A stretch of 64,000 bases of DNA from Bradyrhizobium sp. 170. Lineage in GTDB: Bacteria > Pseudomonadota > Alphaproteobacteria > Rhizobiales > Xanthobacteraceae. The stretch spans positions 4,898,001 to 4,962,000 of the forward strand of contig NZ_CP064703.1 of NCBI RefSeq assembly GCF_023101085.1, read 5' to 3'. The notes beneath the pieces were generated by a model. It was given only the letters and a program-made list of their open reading frames with translations. It ran no database searches and had not been told where the DNA came from. The translations under genes were made by a program, and so were the position numbers. Positions 50,167-58,163 of the stretch are shown piece after piece; position 1 is the first letter of the stretch; every line of letters starts with the position of its first letter.

Positions 50167-50322
50167 TCAGTTGACGGCCACGACCATCGGCTGGGTCGTC
50201 GCAACCGGCGAGCCATTATAGGCGAAGGTACCGACGCCCGGCAGACCCTGGTCAGAGGAACCAGCCATCGAGGGACCAGCCAGGACGAAGGCAAAGGCGA
50301 GGATGAAGCTGAGGGTCCGCAT
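50167..50322 (-). CDS. 51-residue exported peptide
   Basis: From ATG 50322, with GGAG seven bases upstream. Signal peptide LSFILAFAFVLAGPSMA and a mature part of about 30 residues (SSDQGLPGVGTFAYNGSP..). Typical of many small exported rhizobial proteins; function unknown. A 32-bp inverted repeat lies 120 bp upstream. Confidence 0.55.
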   Translation of the reverse strand: MRTLSFILAFAFVLAGPSMAGSSDQGLPGVGTFAYNGSPVATTQPMVVAVN

Positions 50323-50707
50323 CTGACTGTCTCCGGTTGTCCGTGGCCGGCAGCGCCCGGCGTCTCGTTGGCCATCTGATAACCATCGGCTGTTTCCGGA
50401 CATCTGCGCCAAAAACGGAAAATGGTTTCATCGCGCAGGAGAATTGTTTCGTCGGTTCGAGCGGACGAAACAATAGCCGGAAAAATCCAATGAATTCAGG
50501 TGCGACACCCCCACTTCAGACGATCAGGCTGAACGCTGGAAAGCAGCTATTCGTGCCGCTTTTGCCCTCCTCTCATCGACACGGACGGCCTCGTTCACTG
50601 GCTGATCGGATGAACCGAAACCTCGGTCCGGCCGATTCAACGAACACCGTGCAACTTTGCGTGTGCTTGTGCGTTGGTCACCCCTTCTTCAACAAAGGAT
50701 AGCCGTC
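50323..50707. other. intergenic stretch with no supported gene
   Basis: 385 bp. Short open frames on the plus strand lack ribosome sites. The one clear structure is the inverted repeat at 50443-50474. A small RNA cannot be excluded but there is no terminator. Confidence 0.5.
50443..50474. promoter_or_regulatory. inverted repeat, possible operator
   Basis: ATTGTTTCGTC and GACGAAACAAT are perfect 11-bp arms around 10 nt. Shape and spacing fit a dimeric repressor such as TetR-type, but no regulator gene is adjacent. Confidence 0.5.
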
Positions 50708-50956
50708 GTGGGCAGTGGCAACATCGATGTTGGCAATGACACCCCGACCCGCAAACCCGGCCGGCCGGCGGTTGAAAATGTGTCTGGCAGTTCAGAGCAT
50801 CCTGTGAGCCCTTGTGGCGCGATGTCTCAGCAAGGCAGCGAATTTCGCGGCAATGTGTCGGCGCCGCAAAAATTCGTCCATCTGGTCGGCTGCCGTGACC
50901 GCAAGGCCGGGCCCGGCCTGGAGGCCCGCCAATATTCCAATCCGGTCAAACGGTAA
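50708..50956 (+). CDS. small hydrophilic protein of unknown function
   Basis: 82 residues from GTG 50708, with AAAGGA eight bases upstream. Soluble and Gly/Ser/Pro-rich (GSGNIDVGNDTPTRKPGRPA), two cysteines. No family recognised. The frame ends 16 bp before the tandem 19-bp repeats. Moderate doubt that it is a gene. Confidence 0.4.
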   Translation: MGSGNIDVGNDTPTRKPGRPAVENVSGSSEHPVSPCGAMSQQGSEFRGNVSAPQKFVHLVGCRDRKAGPGLEARQYSNPVKR

Positions 50957-50971
50957 GCCCAAAACCCTCAT

Positions 50972-51028
50972 CCCGGATCCGATCTCGGATCCCGGATCCG
51001 ACCTCGGATCCCGGATCCGATCTCGGAT
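50972..51028. repeat. three tandem 19-bp repeats
   Basis: Units at 50972-50990, 50991-51009 and 51010-51028, of sequence CCCGGATCCGATCTCGGAT; the middle one has one change (T to C). Each unit contains the palindromes GGATCC and ATCCGA-TC-TCGGAT. Between convergent genes; may act as terminator or protein-binding array. Confidence 0.9.
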
Positions 51029-51045
51029 GCTGGATGGCATCGGAT

Positions 51046-51594
51046 TTACTGGATGAATTCACCGCATTTCTGAACCGCGGCGTCGGCGGCCCCCCAGGGC
51101 ATGATCGGCACCGAGGACGTCGAGTTTTTGGGTGAGCCTTCGATCAGCCTGTCCGAATAGACCATGTAGACCAGCACGTTGCGTTTGGTGTCGCAGCCGC
51201 GAACGATCTGCATCTTCTTGAAGAACAGCGAGCGGCGCTGCCGGAACATGTCGTCGCCCTGCTCGAACTTGTGCTTGAACTTGATGGGGCCGATCTGGCG
51301 GCACGCCAGCGAGATATCCGAGACCTCCTCGGCGAGGCCGAGCCAGCCTTTGAAGCCGCCCTTTTCCGGCACCGTGAAGTGACAGGCCACCCCCTCGACC
51401 TCGGGGTCATCGACGGCGTAGGTGGCGAGCTTGTCGTTGGGACTTAGCCACTTGAAGACCGTCGAGCGGCGAAAAATCAGGTCGGGCTCGTCGGCGGCCA
51501 ACGCCGGGCCAGCCTGCCAAAGCATCAGCGCCAGCACCCCCAAAGCCAGGGTTCTCCAGTTCTTGTCGTACTTAACGATGGCCTTGGATGTCAT
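51046..51594 (-). CDS. creA: CreA family periplasmic protein
   Basis: 182 residues. Signal peptide LALGVLALMLWQAGPALA; mature domain with VDDPEVEGVACHFTVPEKGG, SLACRQIGPI and VLVYMVYSDRLIEGSPKNS, which are diagnostic of CreA. Four cysteines. The family is widespread in proteobacteria with no proven function. No creBCD genes nearby. Confidence 0.85.
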   Translation of the reverse strand: MTSKAIVKYDKNWRTLALGVLALMLWQAGPALAADEPDLIFRRSTVFKWLSPNDKLATYAVDDPEVEGVACHFTVPEKGGFKGWLGLAEEVSDISLACRQIGPIKFKHKFEQGDDMFRQRRSLFFKKMQIVRGCDTKRNVLVYMVYSDRLIEGSPKNSTSSVPIMPWGAADAAVQKCGEFIQ

Positions 51595-51858
51595 TGATAT
51601 CTCCGCTGAAGGGCTCGCCGCCTATGTAGTGGCAGAAAGCCGCACAGGAAGGCTCAGGAGGAATTGGAGGGCCGTAGTACCGCCTTATGGATGGGGTCAG
51701 ATTGAGCTGGCGCCGTTTAACGGAATGTGAGGCTTTTTTGCTACGATTGGGGCGAAAAGCGCTGGAATTAGAAGGCCTACGCTGGTGAACGCTTTTCGTG
51801 TCTGCGACAACAAACGGATTAGCAGGACGGTAGATTCGAGTATCTGGATTTGAGGATT

Positions 51859-53697
51859 ATGCGCGTGAGCGGGCATCGGTTTTTCAATGCGAGTGTTGCG
51901 GGCGCGACCATTTCGAAGCAGCGATTTTGGCAGATGGCGATGTTGACGGCGACCGGCACCCTGATTGCCGCCCCCCAGGCAGACGCTGCCGCCCTGTTCT
52001 ACTGGCAGGACTCCGATCCCGGCTATTACCGGCCGGCACCGATGGCGCAGCCGCGCAAGCCGAAGGTCCGCCGTCCGTCCGCCAAGACCGAAGCCGCCGT
52101 CAAGGAAACCAACGCCAAGCCGCAGGGACCGCTGATCATCACGGTCTCGATCGAGCAGCAGAAGGTGCGCGTCTACGACGCCAACGGCTTGTTCGCCGAA
52201 AGCCCGGTGTCGACGGGCATGAAGGGTCATTCGACCCCGATGGGCGTGTTCAGCGTCATCCAGAAGCACAAGATGCACCGCTCCAACATCTACAGCGGCG
52301 CGCCGATGCCTTACATGCAGCGCATCACCTGGTCGGGCGTCGCGATGCATGCCGGGGTATTGCCCGGCTATCCGGCATCGCACGGCTGCATCCGCATGCC
52401 GACGGCATTCGCCATGAAGATGTGGAACTGGACCAGGATGGGCGCGCGCGTCATCATCACGCCAGGCCAGATCACGCCTGCCAGTTTCTCGCACCCATTG
52501 CTGGTGGCGCAGAAGGTCGTGCCGCAACCCCTCATCGCCAACGATCCGGCGACCGACGCGCCCGCGGTGAAGAGCGACAAGGGCGCGGACGCAGGCCATG
52601 CGACCAAGCCTGCGAATTCCAGTCTTGCGAATTCGGGTATAGCGAATTCGGAGGCGAGCCTGGATCTCCGATCGACTGTTGGTCACCCGGCGCCGTTGCG
52701 CGAACAGACCCACACGGCGGATGCCCGCGGCGCGCTGCCGGCGATCAATGCCGTCGTATCGGATGCAACGTCGTCTGCAGCAAGGATCCAGCCTGTCAGC
52801 GACACGTCGAACGCGGAAGTCAAAGCGGATGCACCGAACTCCGAGCCGGGCGCTAACTCGGCTGACAGCAGCGAACCCACAAAGACCGATATCGCTGCAA
52901 GCGAGGGCGCGAAGACCGAGGACAAGCCCGGCGAGGCGAAAATCGACGTCAGCTCGGAAATGAAATCGGAAGAGGTGAACGCCGAGGCTCCCACCGCTGC
53001 GATTGCCAATGCGGGGCCTGCCAGGGCGGAAGCGCCGAAGGCCGAGGAAGCCAAGACTGACGAAGCCAAGACGAACGAATCCAAGACTAACGAATCCAAG
53101 GCCGCCGAAAAGCCCGCCGAGCCCGTCAAGGCGGTCGCCGATACTCCGGCAGCGCCGGCCGTTGCGCCTGACGCGAAGAAAGATACGGCGCGTCTGCCCG
53201 GCGCCGAAAAGGCTGTTAAGGCCGAACCGCCCAGGCGCCCCGGCCAGATCGCGGTGCTCGTGAGCCGCAAGGATTCCAAGCTGTACGTCCGCGAGAACTT
53301 CAAGCCGCAGTTCGACGTTCCGATAACCATCGCGCCGAGCGATCGGGCGCTGGGTACGCACGTCTTCACCGCCGAAGCCGACAAGAAAGATCCCAACCTG
53401 TTGCGCTGGTCGGTGGTCTCGCTGCCGGTCACGGCCCGCAACGCGGCCCGGACCGACGAGGACGATCACTCTGCCCGGCGGCGCAAGATGGCCGGCGGAG
53501 CCGCTGCCGCGACGAAGCCGTTGCCGGCGCCGAACAGCCCCGCCGAGGCGCTGGACCGCATCACCGTCGCTCCCGAAGCGCTGGCGCGGATCGCCGAGGT
53601 GCTGACCACCGGCAGCTCGATCGTGGTGTCCGATCACGGCATCAACCATGGCGGCGAAACCGGCGAAGGCACCGACTTCATCGTCCCGCTGCGGTAA
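51859..53697 (+). CDS. large L,D-transpeptidase with degenerate second domain
   Basis: 612 residues from ATG 51859. Signal region to about residue 40; YkuD catalytic domain about 85-215 with IEQQKVRVYDANG, STGMKGHSTPMGVFSV and the active-site block PASHGCIRM. A 230-residue Ala/Glu/Lys/Ser linker follows with near repeats (DEAKTNESKTNESK). The C-terminal 140 residues again look like YkuD strands (IAVLVSRKDSKLYVRENFKP) but lack the His and Cys. The enzyme makes 3-3 peptidoglycan cross-links or protein anchors in the periplasm. Confidence 0.85.
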   Translation: MRVSGHRFFNASVAGATISKQRFWQMAMLTATGTLIAAPQADAAALFYWQDSDPGYYRPAPMAQPRKPKVRRPSAKTEAAVKETNAKPQGPLIITVSIEQQKVRVYDANGLFAESPVSTGMKGHSTPMGVFSVIQKHKMHRSNIYSGAPMPYMQRITWSGVAMHAGVLPGYPASHGCIRMPTAFAMKMWNWTRMGARVIITPGQITPASFSHPLLVAQKVVPQPLIANDPATDAPAVKSDKGADAGHATKPANSSLANSGIANSEASLDLRSTVGHPAPLREQTHTADARGALPAINAVVSDATSSAARIQPVSDTSNAEVKADAPNSEPGANSADSSEPTKTDIAASEGAKTEDKPGEAKIDVSSEMKSEEVNAEAPTAAIANAGPARAEAPKAEEAKTDEAKTNESKTNESKAAEKPAEPVKAVADTPAAPAVAPDAKKDTARLPGAEKAVKAEPPRRPGQIAVLVSRKDSKLYVRENFKPQFDVPITIAPSDRALGTHVFTAEADKKDPNLLRWSVVSLPVTARNAARTDEDDHSARRRKMAGGAAAATKPLPAPNSPAEALDRITVAPEALARIAEVLTTGSSIVVSDHGINHGGETGEGTDFIVPLR

Positions 53698-53706
53698 TCT
53701 CTTCTT

Positions 53707-53782
53707 CTGACGCGTTTCGTTACGCGAACCGGTACCCGCCCCCGGATCAAGTCCGAGGGCATGCTTCGCTTCGAAAGCGCTC
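53707..53782. repeat. GACGCGTTT...GGATCAAGTCCGAGGGCATGC element
   Basis: Contains ACCGGTACCCGCCCCCGGATC and GAGGGCATGCTTCGC. A second copy forms the right part of 56160-56248. Dispersed intergenic repeat by comparison of these two copies. Confidence 0.75.
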
Positions 53783-53881
53783 TGGTTTCCCATAACGGCT
53801 TGTTGAGGCGCAGCGGGCCGCGGGTTGCGCTATGCTTTGCGCTGCCGAACCGCAGTCCGAATCTTTTCATCGAGGCTCTTC

Positions 53882-54454
53882 ATGATCGACCGCAGGAGCG
53901 TGATATCAGCGGCGCTGGCCGCGATCGCAGCCGTCACCTCGACCAGGCAATCCCTGGCGCAGGCCGGCATGAGCCGGATCACGGCTTACGCGTTTTCGTT
54001 TCCGGGATTGGCCGGCGGCGATATCAGGCTCGCCGAATTTGCCGGCCGGCCGGTCCTGATCGTCAACACCGCTTCGCTCTGCGGCTTCACCCCGCAATAT
54101 GGCGGACTGCAGGAATTGTGGACCGAGTTCAGCGATCGCGGCCTGATGATCGTCGGCATCCCCTCCAACGATTTCGGCAGCCAGGAACCGGGCGGCGCGG
54201 CCGAAATCACCGCGACCGCGCAGAGCCACCACGTCACCTTTCCGATCGCCGCGAAGGCCGTCGTCAAGGGATCGAACGCGCATCCGTTCTACAAGTGGGC
54301 GGCGGAAGCGCGACCGAAGGATGTTCCACGCTGGAACTTCCACAAATACCTGATCGGCCGTGACGGCTATATCGCCGACGTGTTCCCGGAATCCGTCGCC
54401 CCCGTGGATACACGGGTGAAAACCGCCATCGCGCGGGCACTCGCCGCTTCCTGA
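53882..54454 (+). CDS. exported glutathione peroxidase-like protein
   Basis: 190 residues from ATG 53882. N-terminus IDRRSVISAALAAIAAVTS has a twin-arginine look (RRSVIS), so Tat or Sec export. The thioredoxin-like domain has NTASLCGFTPQYGGL with the peroxidatic Cys, IPSNDFGSQEPG (usual Gln replaced by Asp), and WNFHKYLI with the Trp and Asn. Reduces peroxides, probably with thioredoxin. The Gln-to-Asp change in the catalytic tetrad deserves notice. Confidence 0.85.
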   Translation: MIDRRSVISAALAAIAAVTSTRQSLAQAGMSRITAYAFSFPGLAGGDIRLAEFAGRPVLIVNTASLCGFTPQYGGLQELWTEFSDRGLMIVGIPSNDFGSQEPGGAAEITATAQSHHVTFPIAAKAVVKGSNAHPFYKWAAEARPKDVPRWNFHKYLIGRDGYIADVFPESVAPVDTRVKTAIARALAAS

Positions 54455-54610
54455 ATTAACCTGCCCGGTGACAAATCGCTGGGCGTAACCGCAGCGGTTG
54501 CGTTGGCGCGCCTGCTCCAACTAGGCTACTATGTGCTTCGGGGAATGGAGGCAGACCGGACGACGGCGGCGCCGTGACCGGGTGCGGGATTCAAATTTAG
54601 GGAAAACAAG

Positions 54611-55555
54611 ATGCGTATTGCGGCAGGGCTGATCTTTGCAGGCGCGGTTTCGCTGTTGGCATCAAGCGCGGCGTGGTCGCAGGTACCACCCGCCAGGGGC
54701 GCGGCGGCCGCTCCTCAGGCTGCTCCGGCGCCAGCCCCGCCGCCGGCGCCTGTCTCGACCCGCCCCCCTTGCAACAATCCCAACGCGCTCGGTATTGGCC
54801 GCACTGTCGAGATCGACACCACGGGCGGTCCCGGTTTCGGCTTCGAACATTTCAAGGATCTCGACTTCCTTCGCGACAAGGAAGTGGTGTTGACCTTTGA
54901 CGACGGCCCATGGCCGGTGAATACGCCTGCGGTCTTGAAGGCGCTGGCGGAGGAATGCACCACCGGCATCTTCTTCCCGATCGGAAAGCACGCCACTTAT
55001 TATCCCGAAATCCTCAAGCAGGTGATGGCGGCCGGCCATTCCATCGGATCGCACACCTGGTCGCATGCAGCCCTCGTCAACAAGAAGCTGAACGAGCAGC
55101 AGCGCAAGGATGAAATCGAAAAGGGATTCAGCGCCGTGAAATGGGCGCTCGGCGGCAAGGCGCCAGCGCCGTTCTTCCGCTTCCCCGCGCTGCAACACCC
55201 GCCGGAGATGGTGACCTATCTCGGCGCCCGCAACATCGGCATCTTCTCCTGCGACCTCGATTCCTTCGACTTCAAGGCGAGCAAGGCGCAGACCATCATC
55301 GACAACGTGATGCGCAAGGTCGAGAAGAACGGCAAGGGCATCATCCTGATGCATGACTTCCAGAAGCATACCGCCGAAGCCCTGCCCGAGCTCCTGAAGA
55401 AGCTGAAGGCCGGCGGCTACAAGGTGGTTGCGATGCGCGCCAAGACGCCGGTGCAGACCATCGCCCAGTATGACGAAGACATCGTCAAGGATCTGAAACT
55501 GCCGACCGTGAGCTCGCGCCCGGTTTCCAGCGTCGTGCAGACGATCTCGGAATAA
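54611..55555 (+). CDS. exported polysaccharide deacetylase
   Basis: 314 residues. Signal peptide GLIFAGAVSLLASSAAWS, Pro/Ala-rich linker to about 52, then a NodB-homology domain: LTFDDGPWPVNTP (catalytic Asp and metal Asp), SHTWSHAAL (metal His pair), FFRFPALQHPPEM, and LMHDFQKHTAEALPELL. It removes acetyl groups from an envelope or secreted polysaccharide. Acts in the periplasm. Not part of a nod cluster. Confidence 0.85.
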   Translation: MRIAAGLIFAGAVSLLASSAAWSQVPPARGAAAAPQAAPAPAPPPAPVSTRPPCNNPNALGIGRTVEIDTTGGPGFGFEHFKDLDFLRDKEVVLTFDDGPWPVNTPAVLKALAEECTTGIFFPIGKHATYYPEILKQVMAAGHSIGSHTWSHAALVNKKLNEQQRKDEIEKGFSAVKWALGGKAPAPFFRFPALQHPPEMVTYLGARNIGIFSCDLDSFDFKASKAQTIIDNVMRKVEKNGKGIILMHDFQKHTAEALPELLKKLKAGGYKVVAMRAKTPVQTIAQYDEDIVKDLKLPTVSSRPVSSVVQTISE

Positions 55556-55568
55556 CGCGACACGTCCC

Positions 55569-56126
55569 GTGCCGGCGCTGCGTATCGAAGGTTATGTCAT
55601 CGTCTCCGCGGACGGCATGCTGGCCGACGCGCGCAATGTCATGCCGGACGAATTGAAGTTCGAGGGCGACAAGGCGTTTTTCACCGCCGCCCTCGACAGC
55701 TCCGATCTGATCCTGCACGGCCGCAATTCCTACGAGGACCAGCCGAACTCGCCGCGGCGCAGGCGCGTCATCCTGACGCGGACGGTCGACGCGATCGCGC
55801 CCGATCCGTCCAATCCGAACGCTACGTTGTGGAATCCCGCGGGCGCGACCTTCGAAGCTGCCTGCGCACATGCAGGCGTGCGCGATGGCACTGTTGCGAT
55901 CATTGGCGGCCCCGGCGTGTTCGGCATGTTCATGGACCGCTACGACGCGTTCTGGCTCTCGGTCGCGCCGCATGTTCGCCTGCCCGGTGGCGAGCCTTGC
56001 TTTCCCGGTGTCCCTGCCCGCACGCCGCAGGAAATCCTCGCCGCGCACGGGCTGCATGCCGGCGACGTGCAGACGCTTGATGCGGTGCATGATGTCACCG
56101 TCACACCGTGGCGGCGCAGCGCCTAG
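55569..56126 (+). CDS. RibD C-terminal (dihydrofolate reductase-like) domain protein
   Basis: 185 residues from GTG 55569, 13 bp after the deacetylase stop. EGYVIVSADGMLADARNVMP, DLILHGRNSYED and IIGGPGVFGMFMDRYDAFWL match the RibD_C/DHFR-like fold that binds NADPH. Stand-alone members have unknown substrates. Could be co-transcribed with the deacetylase though unrelated in role. Confidence 0.8.
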   Translation: MPALRIEGYVIVSADGMLADARNVMPDELKFEGDKAFFTAALDSSDLILHGRNSYEDQPNSPRRRRVILTRTVDAIAPDPSNPNATLWNPAGATFEAACAHAGVRDGTVAIIGGPGVFGMFMDRYDAFWLSVAPHVRLPGGEPCFPGVPARTPQEILAAHGLHAGDVQTLDAVHDVTVTPWRRSA

Positions 56127-56248
56127 AGCCCGGTCCTGATTGAATCAGAGCCGGGCTCTAGATTCTGGTTTTGACGCGTTTTCTTGACCCGAACCGGGCG
56201 TCCACCCACGGATCAAGTCCGAGGGCATGCTTCGCTCGAAAACGCTAT
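56124..56248. repeat. composite intergenic repeat
   Basis: Left part AGAGCCCGG.CTGATTGAATCAG.CCGGGCTCT belongs to the family at 38062; right part TTTTGACGCG..GGATCAAGTCCGAGGGCATGC to that at 53707. It starts at the stop of the RibD-like gene. Confidence 0.8.
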
Positions 56249-56381
56249 TACGGCGTCATCCTTTCGTACAATCAGCCTCGCCGTAAGCCAGCCACGGCCA
56301 GAGATCGCTTGACAGCACGCGGACGCAGTTCCACCCTGAAAAGAAAAAAAAGACACATGTCATCATCGGGAGGACCACAAC

Positions 56382-57503
56382 ATGTTGAGGTACGCTTCAA
56401 CTATCGTTGCAGCGGTGACTCTTGCAATGGTCACCGTCTTTGCTCAGCCGGTTAATGCTCAGACGACAGAAAAACCGCTAGTTCTAAAGGGTCAGTCGAC
56501 CCACCCAGCATCCTCGAATTTCCACCTGATCTTCAAATTATGGGCCGAGACCGTCGAAAAAATGACGGCCGGACGTCTCAAGATCGAAACGCTTCCGGCG
56601 GGAGCGATCGTGCCTGCGTTCGAGGTTTTCGACGCGACTTCCAAGAACGTTCTCGACGTCGGCATGGGACCGTTCGGCTACATCCTCGGCCGCAACACCG
56701 CGACGATACCGATGTCGCACGGTCCGCTGTACGGCATGGACGGCTCGGACTATTGGGCCTGGTACTATGACGGCGGCGGCATGAAGCTGCTCGAAGAGTT
56801 CTATCGCGACGTTCTCAAGCTCAACGTCGTCGGCTTCCCGATCCCGACCGACTACCCGCAGGGAATGGGCTGGTTCAAGAAGGAGATCAACAGCCTCGCC
56901 GACCTCAAGGGCATGAAGTACCGGATCTACGGAATCGGTGCGGAAACCTATGGCCGGCTCGGCGTGTCGGTCGTCACCATTCCCGGCGGCGAGATCGTGC
57001 CGGCGATGGAGCGCGGCGTGATCGAGGGCGCCGAGTGGATCAACTGCGAGGAAGACAAGAAGCTCGGTCTGCATCAGGTCGCCAAGCACTATTACACGCC
57101 AGGCATGCACGAGCCCGTCACTGGCGGCCAGTTGATGATCAACGGCGACGTCTGGAAGAAGCTCACGCCGGACTTGCAGGAGATCATCAAGGTGGCGAGC
57201 GTCTACGCCACGACCACGCGCAACTTCGCCTTCAATCGCGAGACGGCGCAAGCTTGCCAGGACCTGATCAAGATGGGCGTGCAGATGCATCGCACACCCG
57301 ACGAGATCCTGAAGAACTTCCTCGACGAGTGGGAGAAGATCCAGGCCGAGCACGCGGCAAAGAACCCCTTCTACAGGAAAGTCATCGACAGTCAGAAGGC
57401 CTATGCCGAACAGATCGTGCCTTTCAAGCTCTCATGGTTCCCGCCGTACAACTTTGCCGGCGAGTACTACTGGAAGAGCAAGATCTACCTGACCAAGAAG
57501 TGA
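56382..57503 (+). CDS. dctP: TRAP transporter solute-binding protein
   Basis: 373 residues; GGGAGG upstream. Signal peptide YASTIVAAVTLAMVTVFAQP, then DctP/TakP-like domain with STHPASSNFHLIFKLWAETV, the ligand Arg in LKGMKYRIYGIGAETYGRLG and the conserved EWINCEEDKKLG region. It binds an organic acid in the periplasm and passes it to the DctQM permease encoded next. The PMSHGPLYGMDGSDYWAWYY region resembles the group for 2-oxo or aromatic acids; ligand unproven. Confidence 0.9.
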   Translation: MLRYASTIVAAVTLAMVTVFAQPVNAQTTEKPLVLKGQSTHPASSNFHLIFKLWAETVEKMTAGRLKIETLPAGAIVPAFEVFDATSKNVLDVGMGPFGYILGRNTATIPMSHGPLYGMDGSDYWAWYYDGGGMKLLEEFYRDVLKLNVVGFPIPTDYPQGMGWFKKEINSLADLKGMKYRIYGIGAETYGRLGVSVVTIPGGEIVPAMERGVIEGAEWINCEEDKKLGLHQVAKHYYTPGMHEPVTGGQLMINGDVWKKLTPDLQEIIKVASVYATTTRNFAFNRETAQACQDLIKMGVQMHRTPDEILKNFLDEWEKIQAEHAAKNPFYRKVIDSQKAYAEQIVPFKLSWFPPYNFAGEYYWKSKIYLTKK

Positions 57504-57569
57504 TCTCTCCGTAGCGGAGCTGCTGGCGTCCGAACCGCCGGACGCCAGCACTGTCTGAAGGGAGCGATC

Positions 57570-58163
57570 ATGTCCGCGGACACCAGTAGTGCTTCTGTCG
57601 CCAGCAATCCGGGCGGAGAATTCCCGCGCGCTTTTTACCCGATCATACGTGCGATCGACCGCTTCACCGACGTGACCGGCAAACTCATCGCACTGTCGAT
57701 GTTGTTCCTGGTGGTGACGATCTCCTACGAGGTCGTCATGCGCTATGGCTTCGGCGCGCCGACCGTTTGGGTCTACGAATCGAGCTTCATGGTTAATGGC
57801 GCGGCCTTCATGCTCGGATCCGGATATGCGCTGTTGAAGGGCGCGCATGTCCGCACCGACATCTATTGGGAGAATTACTCGGAGCGGAAGAAGGGCGTCG
57901 TCGACCTGATCTCCTATCTGCTGTTTTTCTATCCGGCGATGATCACGTTCATGCTGATCAGCATTGACGACACCTTGCACTCCTATGACACCGGCGAACG
58001 GTCGCAGGAAAGCGTGTGGCGCGCGATCATGTGGCCGTTCCGGGCAACGATCCCGCTGGCGGCCCTCCTTCTCATGATTCAGGGCGTGTCCGAGGTCCTG
58101 AAGTGCTGGTACCAGGTCCAGTTCGGGCGCGAGTTCGAGCACAAGGAAAAGATCGAGATATGA
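57570..58163 (+). CDS. dctQ: TRAP transporter small permease
   Basis: 197 residues, four membrane helices (about 30-50, 70-90, 108-130, 150-172) with WVYESSFMVNGAAFMLGSGY and GAHVRTDIYWENY, typical of DctQ. GGGAG before ATG 57570. Stop overlaps the next start in ATGA. Confidence 0.9.
   Translation: MSADTSSASVASNPGGEFPRAFYPIIRAIDRFTDVTGKLIALSMLFLVVTISYEVVMRYGFGAPTVWVYESSFMVNGAAFMLGSGYALLKGAHVRTDIYWENYSERKKGVVDLISYLLFFYPAMITFMLISIDDTLHSYDTGERSQESVWRAIMWPFRATIPLAALLLMIQGVSEVLKCWYQVQFGREFEHKEKIEI

Noticed and set aside
51697..53793. 698-codon antisense frame over the L,D-transpeptidase gene
   Set aside because: Low-complexity Arg/Gly product arising from the biased linker codons; the sense frame has YkuD motifs.
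54611..55555. nodulation NodB deacetylase
   Set aside because: NodB homology is only domain-level; no nod genes nearby and the protein has a different, exported layout.
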